Shown here: piece by piece, positions 1 through 7,855 of the stretch
Position numbering within the stretch: the first letter of the stretch is position 1
How the letters are laid out: each line of letters opens with the position of its first letter
Made by a program: the position numbers and the translations under genes
Notes under the pieces: model-generated
Told to the model about the DNA's origin: nothing
Databases searched by the model: none
What the model saw: the letters and a program-made list of their open reading frames with translations, nothing else
Assembly: GCA_910585715.1 (NCBI GenBank)
Contig: CAJUEX010000039.1
Location: 1 to 32,563 of the forward strand
Reading direction: 5' to 3'
Length of the DNA stretch: 32,563 bases
Origin: an uncultured Lachnospiraceae bacterium
Lineage (GTDB): Bacteria; Bacillota; Clostridia; Lachnospirales; Lachnospiraceae

Positions 1-18
1 AAAATTATTGATGACATA

Positions 19-657
19 TCATTTTTCAGTGTCACGCGGTAATGTTTGCATAAGTGCAAAGAAAGATTTCGCTTTCCCGGTACTAAAATATTCATACCAA
101 TATTCCAGTGTGTCTGATTGGAAAACATCCAAATGCTCAATAATTTGTTTCGCCCACAACAAGGCTCCGGTGGAACTTGCAGTAATAAGGTTGCCATCTG
201 TTACAGACGGCTTGTCTACATAAAAACTTTTCCCCTCATAGCCGGGAGAAACCATTTTAAGAAATCCCTGCCCATTGCTGGTATGCGGACGGTTATTTAA
301 TAGTCCGTAATTAGCAAGTGCAGCAGTAGCTCCGCAAATTGCCCCAACCGTAGCTCCTGAAGAGAGAAATTCGCTTGCTTTTTTAATAATTGAATTATGC
401 CTGGGGTCATTCCATGTATCTGCACCCGGTAATAGCAATACGCTTGTTTCACTTACGGCAATATCATCAATCAAACAATCGGGTAAGGCTGTTAGCCCTC
501 CCATTGTATGGATTGGTTCTTTTGAGTAACTGGCGGTTTTAATCGATACACGCTCGGCGCCCTTTTTGAAAAATCGCCCGGAATGCAGTTCCGAAGTAAC
601 ATAACCTAATTCCCAGTCGGCTAAAGTATCAAGAACATAAACATAAATTGTAAACAT
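19..657 (-). CDS. DJ-1/PfpI family protein (type 1 glutamine amidotransferase-like)
   Basis: The 212-residue protein has the DJ-1/PfpI fold signature. A conserved acidic residue follows the first strand (DWELGY, Glu16), and the nucleophile elbow GAICGAT places Cys108 at the usual sharp turn. Members of this superfamily act as proteases, glyoxalases, chaperones or isonitrile hydratases, and the sequence does not tell which. I chose the ATG at 657 over one nine codons upstream because GGAGG (complement of 664-668) lies 6 nt before it and the family motif starts directly with MFTIYVYVLD. It is transcribed away from the WYL regulator gene at 778, with 120 nt between them, so that regulator is the obvious candidate controller. 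The family call is firm; the substrate is unknown. Confidence 0.88.
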   Translation of the reverse strand: MFTIYVYVLDTLADWELGYVTSELHSGRFFKKGAERVSIKTASYSKEPIHTMGGLTALPDCLIDDIAVSETSVLLLPGADTWNDPRHNSIIKKASEFLSSGATVGAICGATAALANYGLLNNRPHTSNGQGFLKMVSPGYEGKSFYVDKPSVTDGNLITASSTGALLWAKQIIEHLDVFQSDTLEYWYEYFSTGKAKSFFALMQTLPRDTEK

Positions 658-777
658 AATTTTCCTCCGTTTCCATTGCTTCATTGATTTGTTTGCTTTT
701 TTATTGTATCATGCAATTGCTGACAACATTATGGCAATAATATATAGGATATAAAATTTTTGAAAGGCGGCTCTCAG
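658..777. promoter_or_regulatory. Divergent promoter region between DJ-1/PfpI and WYL regulator genes
   Basis: This short divergent spacer must hold promoters for both genes. On the minus strand an extended -10 (TG, one base, TACAAT) lies at 712-703. On the plus strand a CTGACA-like -35 (720-725) is followed by the AT-rich TATATAGGATATAAAAT. The 8-bp palindrome GCAATTGC at 713-720, and GCAAT again at 734-738, sit between the two promoters and would be a reasonable operator for the WYL protein. Promoter and operator assignments are by eye only. Confidence 0.4.
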
Positions 778-1710
778 ATGAAAATTGACAGGCTCGTTAG
801 TATTATTATGGTGCTTCTTGATAAAGAGCGAATAGGGGCGCAGGAATTGGCGAATATGTTTGAAGTGTCTCCCCGCACGATTTACCGGGATATAGACACT
901 ATCAACATGGCGGGGATTCCTATCTGCGGGGTATCGGGAGTGGGCGGCGGCTTTGAAATTATGCAGAAATACAAAATTGATAAGAATGTTTTTTCAACTG
1001 CTGACCTTTCTACTATTTTAATGGGGCTTTCAAGTCTTTCGGACATGATACGGGGAAGTGAAGTGACAAATGCCATTGCAAAAGTCAAAAGTTTTATCCC
1101 TTCTGATAAAGCGAATGACATAGAATTAAAAGCAAACCAAATATGTATAGATTTAAGTTCTTGGATTGGCAACCGGAACACACAATCATATTTGGAGATT
1201 ATAAAAACAGCTTTACAGGATTGCAGACTGGTTTCCTTTGAATACATAGCTCATCATGGAAAGAAAACGATACGAACAGCTGAACCGTATCAGCTTGTTT
1301 TAAAAAGCGGTCACTGGTATTTTCAAGGATATTGCCATATACGAAAAGACTTTCGTTTATTCAGATTATCCTGCATATCAAATTTACACATGACAGACGA
1401 AAATTTTACACCACGGGATTATCAAAAACCGATTTTAGATTTTGAGGAAATCCTGGAAACCATGCAAACATCAATAAAAATTCGTATTCATAAATCTATT
1501 ATGGACAGGGTTCTTGATTATTGTACTTATGAACACTTTTCTCCCGATGGTGATGAATATTACATTGTTAATTTTCCATTCATAGAGAATGAATATTACT
1601 ACGATATTCTTCTGGGGTTTGGTTATAAGTGTGAGTGCTTAGAGCCGCCATATATTCGTGCCGAAATGAAGCGTAGAATACATGATGCAGCTGCCGTATA
1701 TGAAAATTAG
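778..1710 (+). CDS. HTH and WYL domain transcriptional regulator
   Basis: The 310-residue protein begins with a winged helix-turn-helix (residues about 5-60; the recognition part is LANMFEVSPRTIYRDIDTI) followed by the glycine-rich wing GVSGVGGGFEI. A WYL sensor domain follows, with the motif GHWYFQGY at about 178-185 and the basic run DFRLFRL, then a WCX-like C-terminal region. WYL regulators bind DNA as dimers and respond to ligands, often nucleic acid or small molecules. I chose the ATG at 778 because a GGCGG-type site precedes it and the HTH begins immediately; an in-frame alternative start lies at 760. It is divergent from the DJ-1/PfpI gene and probably regulates it. The ligand is unknown. 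Confidence 0.9.
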   Translation: MKIDRLVSIIMVLLDKERIGAQELANMFEVSPRTIYRDIDTINMAGIPICGVSGVGGGFEIMQKYKIDKNVFSTADLSTILMGLSSLSDMIRGSEVTNAIAKVKSFIPSDKANDIELKANQICIDLSSWIGNRNTQSYLEIIKTALQDCRLVSFEYIAHHGKKTIRTAEPYQLVLKSGHWYFQGYCHIRKDFRLFRLSCISNLHMTDENFTPRDYQKPILDFEEILETMQTSIKIRIHKSIMDRVLDYCTYEHFSPDGDEYYIVNFPFIENEYYYDILLGFGYKCECLEPPYIRAEMKRRIHDAAAVYEN

Positions 1711-1736
1711 AATATTCTTAATTTGCTTAACAAGGT

Positions 1737-1781
1737 ATGAAAGGGAGAAATTCCGTAGTCGTCGGCATTTCCCCCTTTCAT
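1737..1781. other. Long imperfect palindrome / RNA hairpin after the WYL gene
   Basis: ATGAAAGGGAGAAAT (1737-1751) pairs with ATTTCCCCCTTTCAT (1767-1781) with one A/C mismatch. The stem continues inward as CCG/CGG around a 7-nt loop. It starts 26 nt after the WYL stop codon, so it could serve as a terminator, but no T-run follows on the plus strand. A protein operator, an mRNA 3' stabiliser or a mobile palindromic repeat are alternatives. Confidence 0.5.
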
Positions 1782-1863
1782 TGTCAAACCACCCAAAAAG
1801 GTGTAAGATACCAATGAAAATCAAAGAAAAAAATTTCCATGCAGGAAAAAAGAGGAGAGGTTT

Positions 1864-2985
1864 ATGAAGAAATCATTTATTTCACTTTTTATGGCATTCA
1901 TATGCATACTGGCATTGCTGACAGGATGCACTCAGGCGGAGACAGAACAGGAGACCGTAAAAGAGAACATAAAAACTACAGAAACAAACAGTACAGCAAT
2001 AGAAAATACAGAAACAGAAAACATAGCGACAGGAAGTACAGATGCAGAGAATGCAAAAACAGAAATAACAGAAAGTACAGAAACAGCAACAGTAACAGTA
2101 GCTTCCCTAAAAGGCCCCACCTCCATGGGTCTTGCAGCATTGATGGATAAAGCGGAAAGAAAGGAAACTCAAATCCCCTACGAATTCATAATGGAAACCT
2201 CTGCAGACACCCTTCTTCCCATGGTTTTAAAAGGAGAAGCGGACATTGCGTTAGTACCCGCTAACGTTGCCGGCATCCTATATAATAAAACACTGGCAAT
2301 GGATGTAGAAAGCGATATTGTAGTCATCGACATCAACACTTTAGGAGTTCTCTACCTGATAACAGGAAATGATAATATATTTAACATGAAGGATTTAGAG
2401 GGAAAAACCATCTATCTCACCGGCAAGGGCACCACGCCGGATTACGTGTTGCACTACCTTCTTACAGAAAATCAGGTGGAAAATGTAACATTGGAATATA
2501 AATCAGAAGCCACAGAGGTGGCGGCAATCCTGAAAGAGAATCCGGAAGCAATCGGGCTTCTCCCCCAGCCCTTTGCAACAGCTGCCTGCATGCAGAATGA
2601 AGCATTGGCAGAGGTGATAGATTTGAACAAAGAATGGGAGGCGCTTCAGGGGGAAGCCGGCAGCAGTCTGGTAACCGGAGTGACCATTGCAAGAAAGAGT
2701 TTTGTTCAGGAGCATAGCGAACTGGTGAAACAATTTATGCAAGAGCATAAGGAAAGCATTGAATATGTCAATGGAAATCCGAAAGAAGCAGCATCTCTTG
2801 TAGTAAAGGCAGGAATCGTGGAAAAGGAAGCCATTGCCGAAAAAGCAATTCCAAGCTGTAATCTCATATATATGGATGGAGAAGATATGAAGCAGGCATT
2901 ATCCGGCTATCTGGAAGTGCTTTACAATCAGAATCCGGACTCGGTAGGAGGTGCGCTGCCCTTGGAAGAGTTCTATTACGAATAA
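1864..2985 (+). CDS. ABC transporter substrate-binding lipoprotein (NMT1/SsuA-like)
   Basis: The 373-residue protein has a lipoprotein signal peptide: MKKS, a hydrophobic core, then LLTGC with the lipidated Cys22. About 55 residues rich in Thr, Glu and Asn form a flexible linker (23-78) between membrane anchor and binding domain. The rest has the two-lobed periplasmic-binding fold typical of the NMT1/THI5/SsuA group, with the early SLKGPTSMG stretch at about residues 81-89. It would deliver a small organic solute to the fused permease-ATPase encoded 15 nt downstream. GAGGAG precedes the ATG. The substrate is not predictable: relatives carry nitrate, sulfonates, thiamine precursors or riboflavin, and I see no TPP or other known riboswitch in the upstream 150 nt. 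Confidence 0.85.
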   Translation: MKKSFISLFMAFICILALLTGCTQAETEQETVKENIKTTETNSTAIENTETENIATGSTDAENAKTEITESTETATVTVASLKGPTSMGLAALMDKAERKETQIPYEFIMETSADTLLPMVLKGEADIALVPANVAGILYNKTLAMDVESDIVVIDINTLGVLYLITGNDNIFNMKDLEGKTIYLTGKGTTPDYVLHYLLTENQVENVTLEYKSEATEVAAILKENPEAIGLLPQPFATAACMQNEALAEVIDLNKEWEALQGEAGSSLVTGVTIARKSFVQEHSELVKQFMQEHKESIEYVNGNPKEAASLVVKAGIVEKEAIAEKAIPSCNLIYMDGEDMKQALSGYLEVLYNQNPDSVGGALPLEEFYYE

Positions 2986-3000
2986 CGAATAGGAGTTTTT

Positions 3001-4422
3001 ATGAAGCAGACTAAGGTCTTGAAAAAACGGAGCCTGTGGAAACGGATGGGAATTATCCTGTTCTGGCTCCTTATATGGCAGGGAATACAATTAGCAGTAG
3101 ATAACCCTATTCTCGTGGCGGGTCCCCTGCAGGTGGCACAATATCTTGCCATCCATATTTTGGAAGCGGATTTCTGGCAGGTGGTATGCCTGTCTGTAAT
3201 GAGGATTAGCACAGGCTTTCTGTTGGCTTTCTTTACGGGGATTCTTTTAGGAGCTTTCAGCTTTCGCTTTCCTTTTATAAAGGAACTGCTTTCTCCTATA
3301 ATCAGTGTCTTTAAATCCATACCGGTTGCCTCCTTTGTGGTGCTGCTCTTAATCTGGTTTGGCTCCGGAAAGCTTTCTTATTTTTGCAGCTTTCTGGTTG
3401 CTTTTCCAAATGTTTATGAAAGCATTTTGACAGGTCTTGCCCATGTGGACGGAAAAAGGCAGGAAATGATGGAGGTATTTCAGGTATCTTTTCCAAAGAA
3501 AGTAATGTATTTGTATGTGCCGGCCGTTTTTCCCTATTTGCGAAACAGCTGTAAGACATGTCTTGGCATGAGCATGAAGTCAGGAGTGGCGGCGGAGGTT
3601 ATCGGTACCCCGGAGCTTTCCATCGGGGAACGAATTTACATGGCAAAAATATATTTGGATACTCCGGGGGTTTTGGCATGGACAGCAGTAGTAATTGTCA
3701 TAAGCTTCCTTTTGGAAAGGGGATTTTTGTACCTGCTTGAAAGGGCAGGCAGGGCAAAATGGTTTCTAAAGGGCAAAAGCAAAGCATATGATAGTAGCGG
3801 GCAGGAAGAGGATGTTCGGTTATCTGCAGAAGGTGTAAGCAAAAGCTATGGGAGCCATGTGGTGCTTACAGACTTTAACCTGCAGTGCAGACAGGGAGAA
3901 ATCTATTGCCTTACAGGCTCCTCGGGAATTGGAAAGACCACGTTTCTGCATTTGCTGGCCGGAGTGGAGCATTTCCAGAAAGGAAGGATTTCTCTTAAGC
4001 CTTCCGGAAAAACAGGAATTTCCATGGTCTTTCAGGACTGCAGGCTGATTGACAATCTTTCAGCCATTGAAAATGTGATGCTGACTGCAGGAAAAAATAA
4101 TTGTGTTGCAAAGGAGACGGCTGCCAAGGAGCTTGGCAGATTACTGCCAAAGGACTGCCTGAATAAGCCTGTCAGCCGGCTGAGCGGCGGCATGCGGCGG
4201 AGAGTGGAGCTGGTTCGGGCTGTTTTGGCAGGAGGAGGTCTTTTATTGCTGGACGAACCTTTTAGCGGGCTGGATAAAGAAAATAAGGAAAAGGCTATGG
4301 AGTATATTCAGGAAAACAGAGAAGGAAAAATAACCGTACTTACCACCCATTCCGGTGAGGAATGCCTTAAATTACATGGTGTTTTAGTGACATTGCAGGA
4401 ATTTTCACCTATTATAGAATGA
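3001..4422 (+). CDS. Single-chain ABC permease-ATPase fusion (SsuC/TauC-like permease fused to SsuB-like ATPase)
   Basis: The 473-residue protein joins two normally separate subunits. Residues 1-250 form a BPD_transp_1 permease with about six membrane segments and the cytoplasmic coupling loop around GVAAEVIGTPELSIGER. A short charged linker (251-272) leads to a compact ATPase with Walker A GSSGIGKTT (306-314), Q-loop Gln345 in VFQD, signature LSGGM (394-398), Walker B LLLLDEP with Glu419, and H-loop His450. All ATPase motifs are intact, so it should be functional. Partnered with the lipoprotein at 1864, it makes a complete importer from two genes; a homodimer would give two permeases and two ATPases. 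An AGGAG lies before the ATG. No stop or frameshift separates the halves. Confidence 0.9.
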   Translation: MKQTKVLKKRSLWKRMGIILFWLLIWQGIQLAVDNPILVAGPLQVAQYLAIHILEADFWQVVCLSVMRISTGFLLAFFTGILLGAFSFRFPFIKELLSPIISVFKSIPVASFVVLLLIWFGSGKLSYFCSFLVAFPNVYESILTGLAHVDGKRQEMMEVFQVSFPKKVMYLYVPAVFPYLRNSCKTCLGMSMKSGVAAEVIGTPELSIGERIYMAKIYLDTPGVLAWTAVVIVISFLLERGFLYLLERAGRAKWFLKGKSKAYDSSGQEEDVRLSAEGVSKSYGSHVVLTDFNLQCRQGEIYCLTGSSGIGKTTFLHLLAGVEHFQKGRISLKPSGKTGISMVFQDCRLIDNLSAIENVMLTAGKNNCVAKETAAKELGRLLPKDCLNKPVSRLSGGMRRRVELVRAVLAGGGLLLLDEPFSGLDKENKEKAMEYIQENREGKITVLTTHSGEECLKLHGVLVTLQEFSPIIE

Positions 4423-4436
4423 AAAAAGATTAAAAA

Positions 4437-4463
4437 TCCATTAATTTTCCAGAAATTAGTGGA
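4437..4463. repeat. 11-bp inverted repeat upstream of tig
   Basis: TCCATTAATTT and AAATTAGTGGA form an 11-bp stem (one G-T pair) with a 5-nt loop, 15 nt after the transporter stop codon. A-runs precede it rather than T-runs following it, so it resembles a terminator only for the minus strand, where no gene converges. It may still stop or stabilise the transporter mRNA. Confidence 0.4.
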
Positions 4464-4500
4464 GAAATGGGACTTTCTACTTTTATTTTTAAAATGTTTG

Positions 4501-4509
4501 TGCTATAAT
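4501..4509 (+). promoter_or_regulatory. Extended -10 promoter of the tig-clpP-clpX-lon operon
   Basis: TG, one base, then a perfect TATAAT (4504-4509) lies 72 nt before the trigger factor start. No good -35 hexamer is visible at 17 nt, which is normal for extended -10 promoters. No CtsR heptad repeat or CIRCE element is visible here, so a housekeeping sigma-A promoter is the simplest reading. Confidence 0.6.
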
Positions 4510-4581
4510 CGTAAAATGACTGTGACTACGTAGAATGATATATCTCAGAGAGATGGATTATAATAAGGAGGAAACAAGTAA

Positions 4582-5868
4582 ATGAGTTTACAAGTAGAAA
4601 AATTAGAGAAGAACATGGCAAAGCTTACGGTAGAAGTACCGGTAGAGGAAATGGAAAAGGCAGTGGAAAAAGCTTACCAGAAAAATAAAGGACAAATCAG
4701 TATTCCGGGCTTCCGTAAAGGAAAGGTTCCCCGTGCCATGGTGGAAAAAATGTATGGAAAAGGAATCTTTTTAGAGGAGGCGGCAAACTCCGTGATTCCT
4801 TCCGCTTATGAAAAGGCTTTGGATGAATGTGAAGAAGAAATCGTTTCTTCACCTGAAATTGAAGTGGTGGAGCTGGTTCCGGAGAAACCGTTTATTTTTA
4901 CTGCATTGGTAGCATTAAAGCCGGAAATTGAGCTTGGAAAATATAAAGGCGTAACGGTGGAAAAGGAAGATACTGCTGTCAGCGAAGAAGAGGTTTTGGC
5001 AGAAATTGAAAAAGAAAGAGAAAGAAATGCCAGAACTATTTCAGTGGAAGACAGACCGGTCAAAGACGGAGACATGACTGTAATTGACTTTGAAGGCTCT
5101 GTAGACGGTCAGGCATTTGAAGGCGGAAAGGGTGAGAGCTATCCCCTTACCATTGGTTCCGGCGCATTTATTCCGGGCTTTGAAGAGCAGGTGGTAGGAG
5201 CAAAGCTGGAAGAGGAAATCGAAGTAAATGTTACCTTCCCGGAGGATTATCATGCAGAAGAGCTGGCAGGAAAAGCAGCTGTATTCAAAGTGACCGTAAA
5301 GGAAATCAAGGAAAAGGAGCTGCCGGAATTAGATGACGAGTTTGCAGCAGAGGTTTCCGAATTTGATACATTGGCGGAATACAAAGAAGATGTTTTGAAG
5401 AAATTAACAGAGAAAAAGGAAGAGGAAGCAAAAAATGCCAAAGAATCCAAAGTAATCGAGGCAATCGTAGAGGATTCCAATATGGAAATTCCGGATGCCA
5501 TGGTATCCACTACCCAGAGACAGATGGTGGATGAATTTGCACAGCGGATTCAGATGCAGGGATTATCCCTTGAGCAGTACTTCCAGTTTACAGGCCTTAC
5601 GCCTGAAAAGATGATGGAGCAGGTAAAGCCCCAGGCAGAAGCCAGAATTAAATCCCGTCTTGTATTGGAAGCAGTTGTAAAGGCAGAAAATATTCAGGTG
5701 ACAGAAGAAGACTTTGACAAGGAAATAGAAAGAATGGCATCCATGTATCAGATGGAAGCTGACAAGGTAAGAGAGACAGTAGGAGAACACGGCAAAAAGG
5801 AAATCATGAAGGATTTGGCTGTTGCCAAGGCAGCAGAGTTTGTTGTGGAGAATGCAAAAGAAAAATAG
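4582..5868 (+). CDS. tig: Trigger factor, ribosome-associated chaperone and prolyl isomerase
   Basis: At 428 residues this is full length for the family. The N-terminal ribosome-binding domain carries the signature GFRKGKVPR (43-51). The middle FKBP-type peptidyl-prolyl isomerase domain spans about 150-245 (DGDMTVIDFEG through FKVTVKEIKEKELPELDD), and the C-terminal helical chaperone arms follow. It holds nascent chains at the ribosome exit tunnel. AAGGAGG precedes the ATG, and an extended -10 promoter lies upstream. The gene heads the run tig-clpP-clpX-lon, which pairs folding help with ATP-dependent proteolysis, as in many clostridia. Confidence 0.98.
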   Translation: MSLQVEKLEKNMAKLTVEVPVEEMEKAVEKAYQKNKGQISIPGFRKGKVPRAMVEKMYGKGIFLEEAANSVIPSAYEKALDECEEEIVSSPEIEVVELVPEKPFIFTALVALKPEIELGKYKGVTVEKEDTAVSEEEVLAEIEKERERNARTISVEDRPVKDGDMTVIDFEGSVDGQAFEGGKGESYPLTIGSGAFIPGFEEQVVGAKLEEEIEVNVTFPEDYHAEELAGKAAVFKVTVKEIKEKELPELDDEFAAEVSEFDTLAEYKEDVLKKLTEKKEEEAKNAKESKVIEAIVEDSNMEIPDAMVSTTQRQMVDEFAQRIQMQGLSLEQYFQFTGLTPEKMMEQVKPQAEARIKSRLVLEAVVKAENIQVTEEDFDKEIERMASMYQMEADKVRETVGEHGKKEIMKDLAVAKAAEFVVENAKEK

Positions 5869-5912
5869 TTAGAGAATGCTAACCTACGAAAATATGTCAG
5901 GAGGATTTGTAT

Positions 5913-6512
5913 ATGAGTTTAGTACCAGTAGTCGTTGAACAAACAAGCCGTGGAGAAAGATCCTACGACATTTATTCCAGACTTTTAAAGGAAAGAATCA
6001 TTTTTCTTGGAGAAGAAGTAAACGAAGTGACGGCAAGCCTGATTGTGGCGCAGATGTTATATTTAGAGTCCGAGGATACCGGCAAGGACATCCAGTTCTA
6101 TATTAACAGCCCGGGCGGTTCAGTCACTGCCGGAATGGCAATTTATGATACCATGCAGTATATCAAATGCGATGTTTCTACAATCTGTATCGGCATGGCA
6201 GCAAGCATGGGCGCATTTTTGCTGGCAGGAGGCACAAAAGGAAAGAGAATGGCGCTGCCGAATGCAGAAATCATGATTCACCAGCCCCTTGGAGGCGCTC
6301 AGGGACAAGCAACGGAAATTGAAATTGCAGCAAAGCATATTTTATATACCAAGGAAAAGTTGAATAAGATTCTGGCAGCCAACACCGGACAGGATTATGA
6401 GGTGATTGCCGCAGATACAGAAAGAGATAACTGGAAGTCTGCAGAAGAGGCAAAGGCATACGGACTGATTGATGTTGTTATTGAGAAGCGCGTGGACAAA
6501 GAAGAAAAATAA
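5913..6512 (+). CDS. clpP: ATP-dependent Clp protease proteolytic subunit ClpP
   Basis: The 199-residue serine protease has a complete catalytic triad: Ser98 in GMAASMGAF, His123 in MIHQPLGG and Asp172 in ERDNW. It forms the double-ring chamber that degrades proteins unfolded by ClpX, encoded next. I set the start at the ATG at 5913, with AGGAGG at 5899-5904 giving 8 nt spacing; a TTG at 5907 is in frame but too close to the site. It sits 44 nt after tig and 25 nt before clpX with no terminator between, so co-transcription is likely. Confidence 0.98.
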   Translation: MSLVPVVVEQTSRGERSYDIYSRLLKERIIFLGEEVNEVTASLIVAQMLYLESEDTGKDIQFYINSPGGSVTAGMAIYDTMQYIKCDVSTICIGMAASMGAFLLAGGTKGKRMALPNAEIMIHQPLGGAQGQATEIEIAAKHILYTKEKLNKILAANTGQDYEVIAADTERDNWKSAEEAKAYGLIDVVIEKRVDKEEK

Positions 6513-6537
6513 TGTTTGTATATAAGAGGAGTGAAAA

Positions 6538-7791
6538 ATGGCAGGAAAGAATGCAGATGATAAGATAAGATGTTCCTTCTGCAATAAGACACAGGATCAG
6601 GTCCGCAAGCTGATTGCAGGGCCGGTAGGCGTTTATATCTGTGATGAATGTGTGGAGTTATGTTCCGATATTATTGAAGAAGAGTACGATGATGATGAAA
6701 TCTGTGACGAATTGGATATTAATCTTTTAAAGCCTGTAGAAATTAAGGAATTTTTAGATGACTATGTAATCGGACAGGAAGATGCCAAAAAGGTGTTGTC
6801 GGTGGCTGTATATAACCACTATAAAAGAGTGACTGCGCCGAAGGATCTGGATGTGGAGCTTCAGAAAAGCAATATTATCATGATTGGTCCTACCGGATGC
6901 GGAAAGACATTTCTGGCCCAGACACTGGCAAAGATTATCAATGTTCCCTTTGCCATTGCCGATGCTACCACTTTGACAGAAGCAGGGTATGTGGGAGAGG
7001 ATGTGGAAAATATTCTCTTAAAGCTGATTCAGGCTGCAGAGTATGATATTGAGCGGGCAGAACATGGCATTATTTATATTGATGAAATTGATAAGATTAC
7101 GAAAAAGGGTGAAAATGTATCCATAACCCGTGATGTATCAGGGGAAGGGGTACAGCAGGCGCTTTTGAAAATTATTGAAGGCACGGTGGCAAGCGTGCCT
7201 CCTCAGGGCGGAAGAAAGCATCCCCATCAGGAATTACTGCAGATTGACACTTCCAACATATTGTTTATCTGCAGCGGCGCCTTTGACGGTCTTGAGAAAA
7301 TCATTGAGACAAGGCTGGATAAGAAGTCTATCGGATTTAATGCGGATGTTACGCAGAAGTCCAGCAGGGAACTGGGAGAAGTATTTAAGGAAGTGACTCC
7401 CCAGGATTTGGTAAAGTTTGGTTTGATTCCGGAGTTTGTAGGACGTGTGCCTATTAATGTTTCTCTGGACGGACTGGATGAAAAGGCTCTGATACGGATT
7501 CTTACAGAGCCTAAGAGTGCGCTGATAAAACAGTATCAAAAGCTTTTTGAGTTAGATGATGTAAAGCTGAGTTTTGAGCCCGATGCGGTAGAGCTAGTGG
7601 CGAAGCAGGCATTGGAAAGAAAGACAGGCGCCAGAGGGCTTCGCTCCATATTGGAAAATATTATGACAGACATTATGTATGAGATACCGTCTGACGAAAC
7701 AATAGAGAGCTGTTTGATTACAAAGGAAACAGTGCTTGGTGAAAGTGAGCCTTTAATCGTTCACAGGGAACCGGTAAAGAAAGCAAGATAA
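6538..7791 (+). CDS. clpX: ATP-dependent Clp protease ATP-binding subunit ClpX
   Basis: The 417-residue AAA+ unfoldase has an N-terminal C4 zinc-binding domain (Cys12, Cys15, Cys35, Cys38), Walker A GPTGCGKT (117-124), the pore loop GYVGEDV, Walker B GIIYIDEIDK, and the IGF tripeptide in KKSIGFNAD that docks onto ClpP. The C-terminal small domain contains the sensor-2 GARGLR motif. It recognises tagged substrates and feeds them to ClpP. The gene follows clpP directly and precedes lon, with a hairpin in between (7804-7830). Confidence 0.98.
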   Translation: MAGKNADDKIRCSFCNKTQDQVRKLIAGPVGVYICDECVELCSDIIEEEYDDDEICDELDINLLKPVEIKEFLDDYVIGQEDAKKVLSVAVYNHYKRVTAPKDLDVELQKSNIIMIGPTGCGKTFLAQTLAKIINVPFAIADATTLTEAGYVGEDVENILLKLIQAAEYDIERAEHGIIYIDEIDKITKKGENVSITRDVSGEGVQQALLKIIEGTVASVPPQGGRKHPHQELLQIDTSNILFICSGAFDGLEKIIETRLDKKSIGFNADVTQKSSRELGEVFKEVTPQDLVKFGLIPEFVGRVPINVSLDGLDEKALIRILTEPKSALIKQYQKLFELDDVKLSFEPDAVELVAKQALERKTGARGLRSILENIMTDIMYEIPSDETIESCLITKETVLGESEPLIVHREPVKKAR

Positions 7792-7803
7792 CAGCAGGAG
7801 ATG

Positions 7804-7830
7804 AGGGTGTTGTGAATTCCACGACACCCT
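7804..7830 (+). promoter_or_regulatory. Hairpin between clpX and lon
   Basis: AGGGTGTTGTG pairs with CACGACACCCT over 11 bp with a 5-nt loop AATTC. It fills nearly half of the 64-nt clpX-lon spacer and ends 25 nt before the lon start. Only a short TTTA follows, so complete termination is doubtful. Partial attenuation, an mRNA processing site or a repressor operator are possible. Confidence 0.5.
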
Positions 7831-7855
7831 TTACCATTAGGAGAGTGAAAATATC

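Noticed and set aside
1711..1863. Riboswitch (such as TPP) in front of the binding-protein gene
   Set aside because: None of the conserved TPP core segments is present; the only structure is a simple long hairpin.
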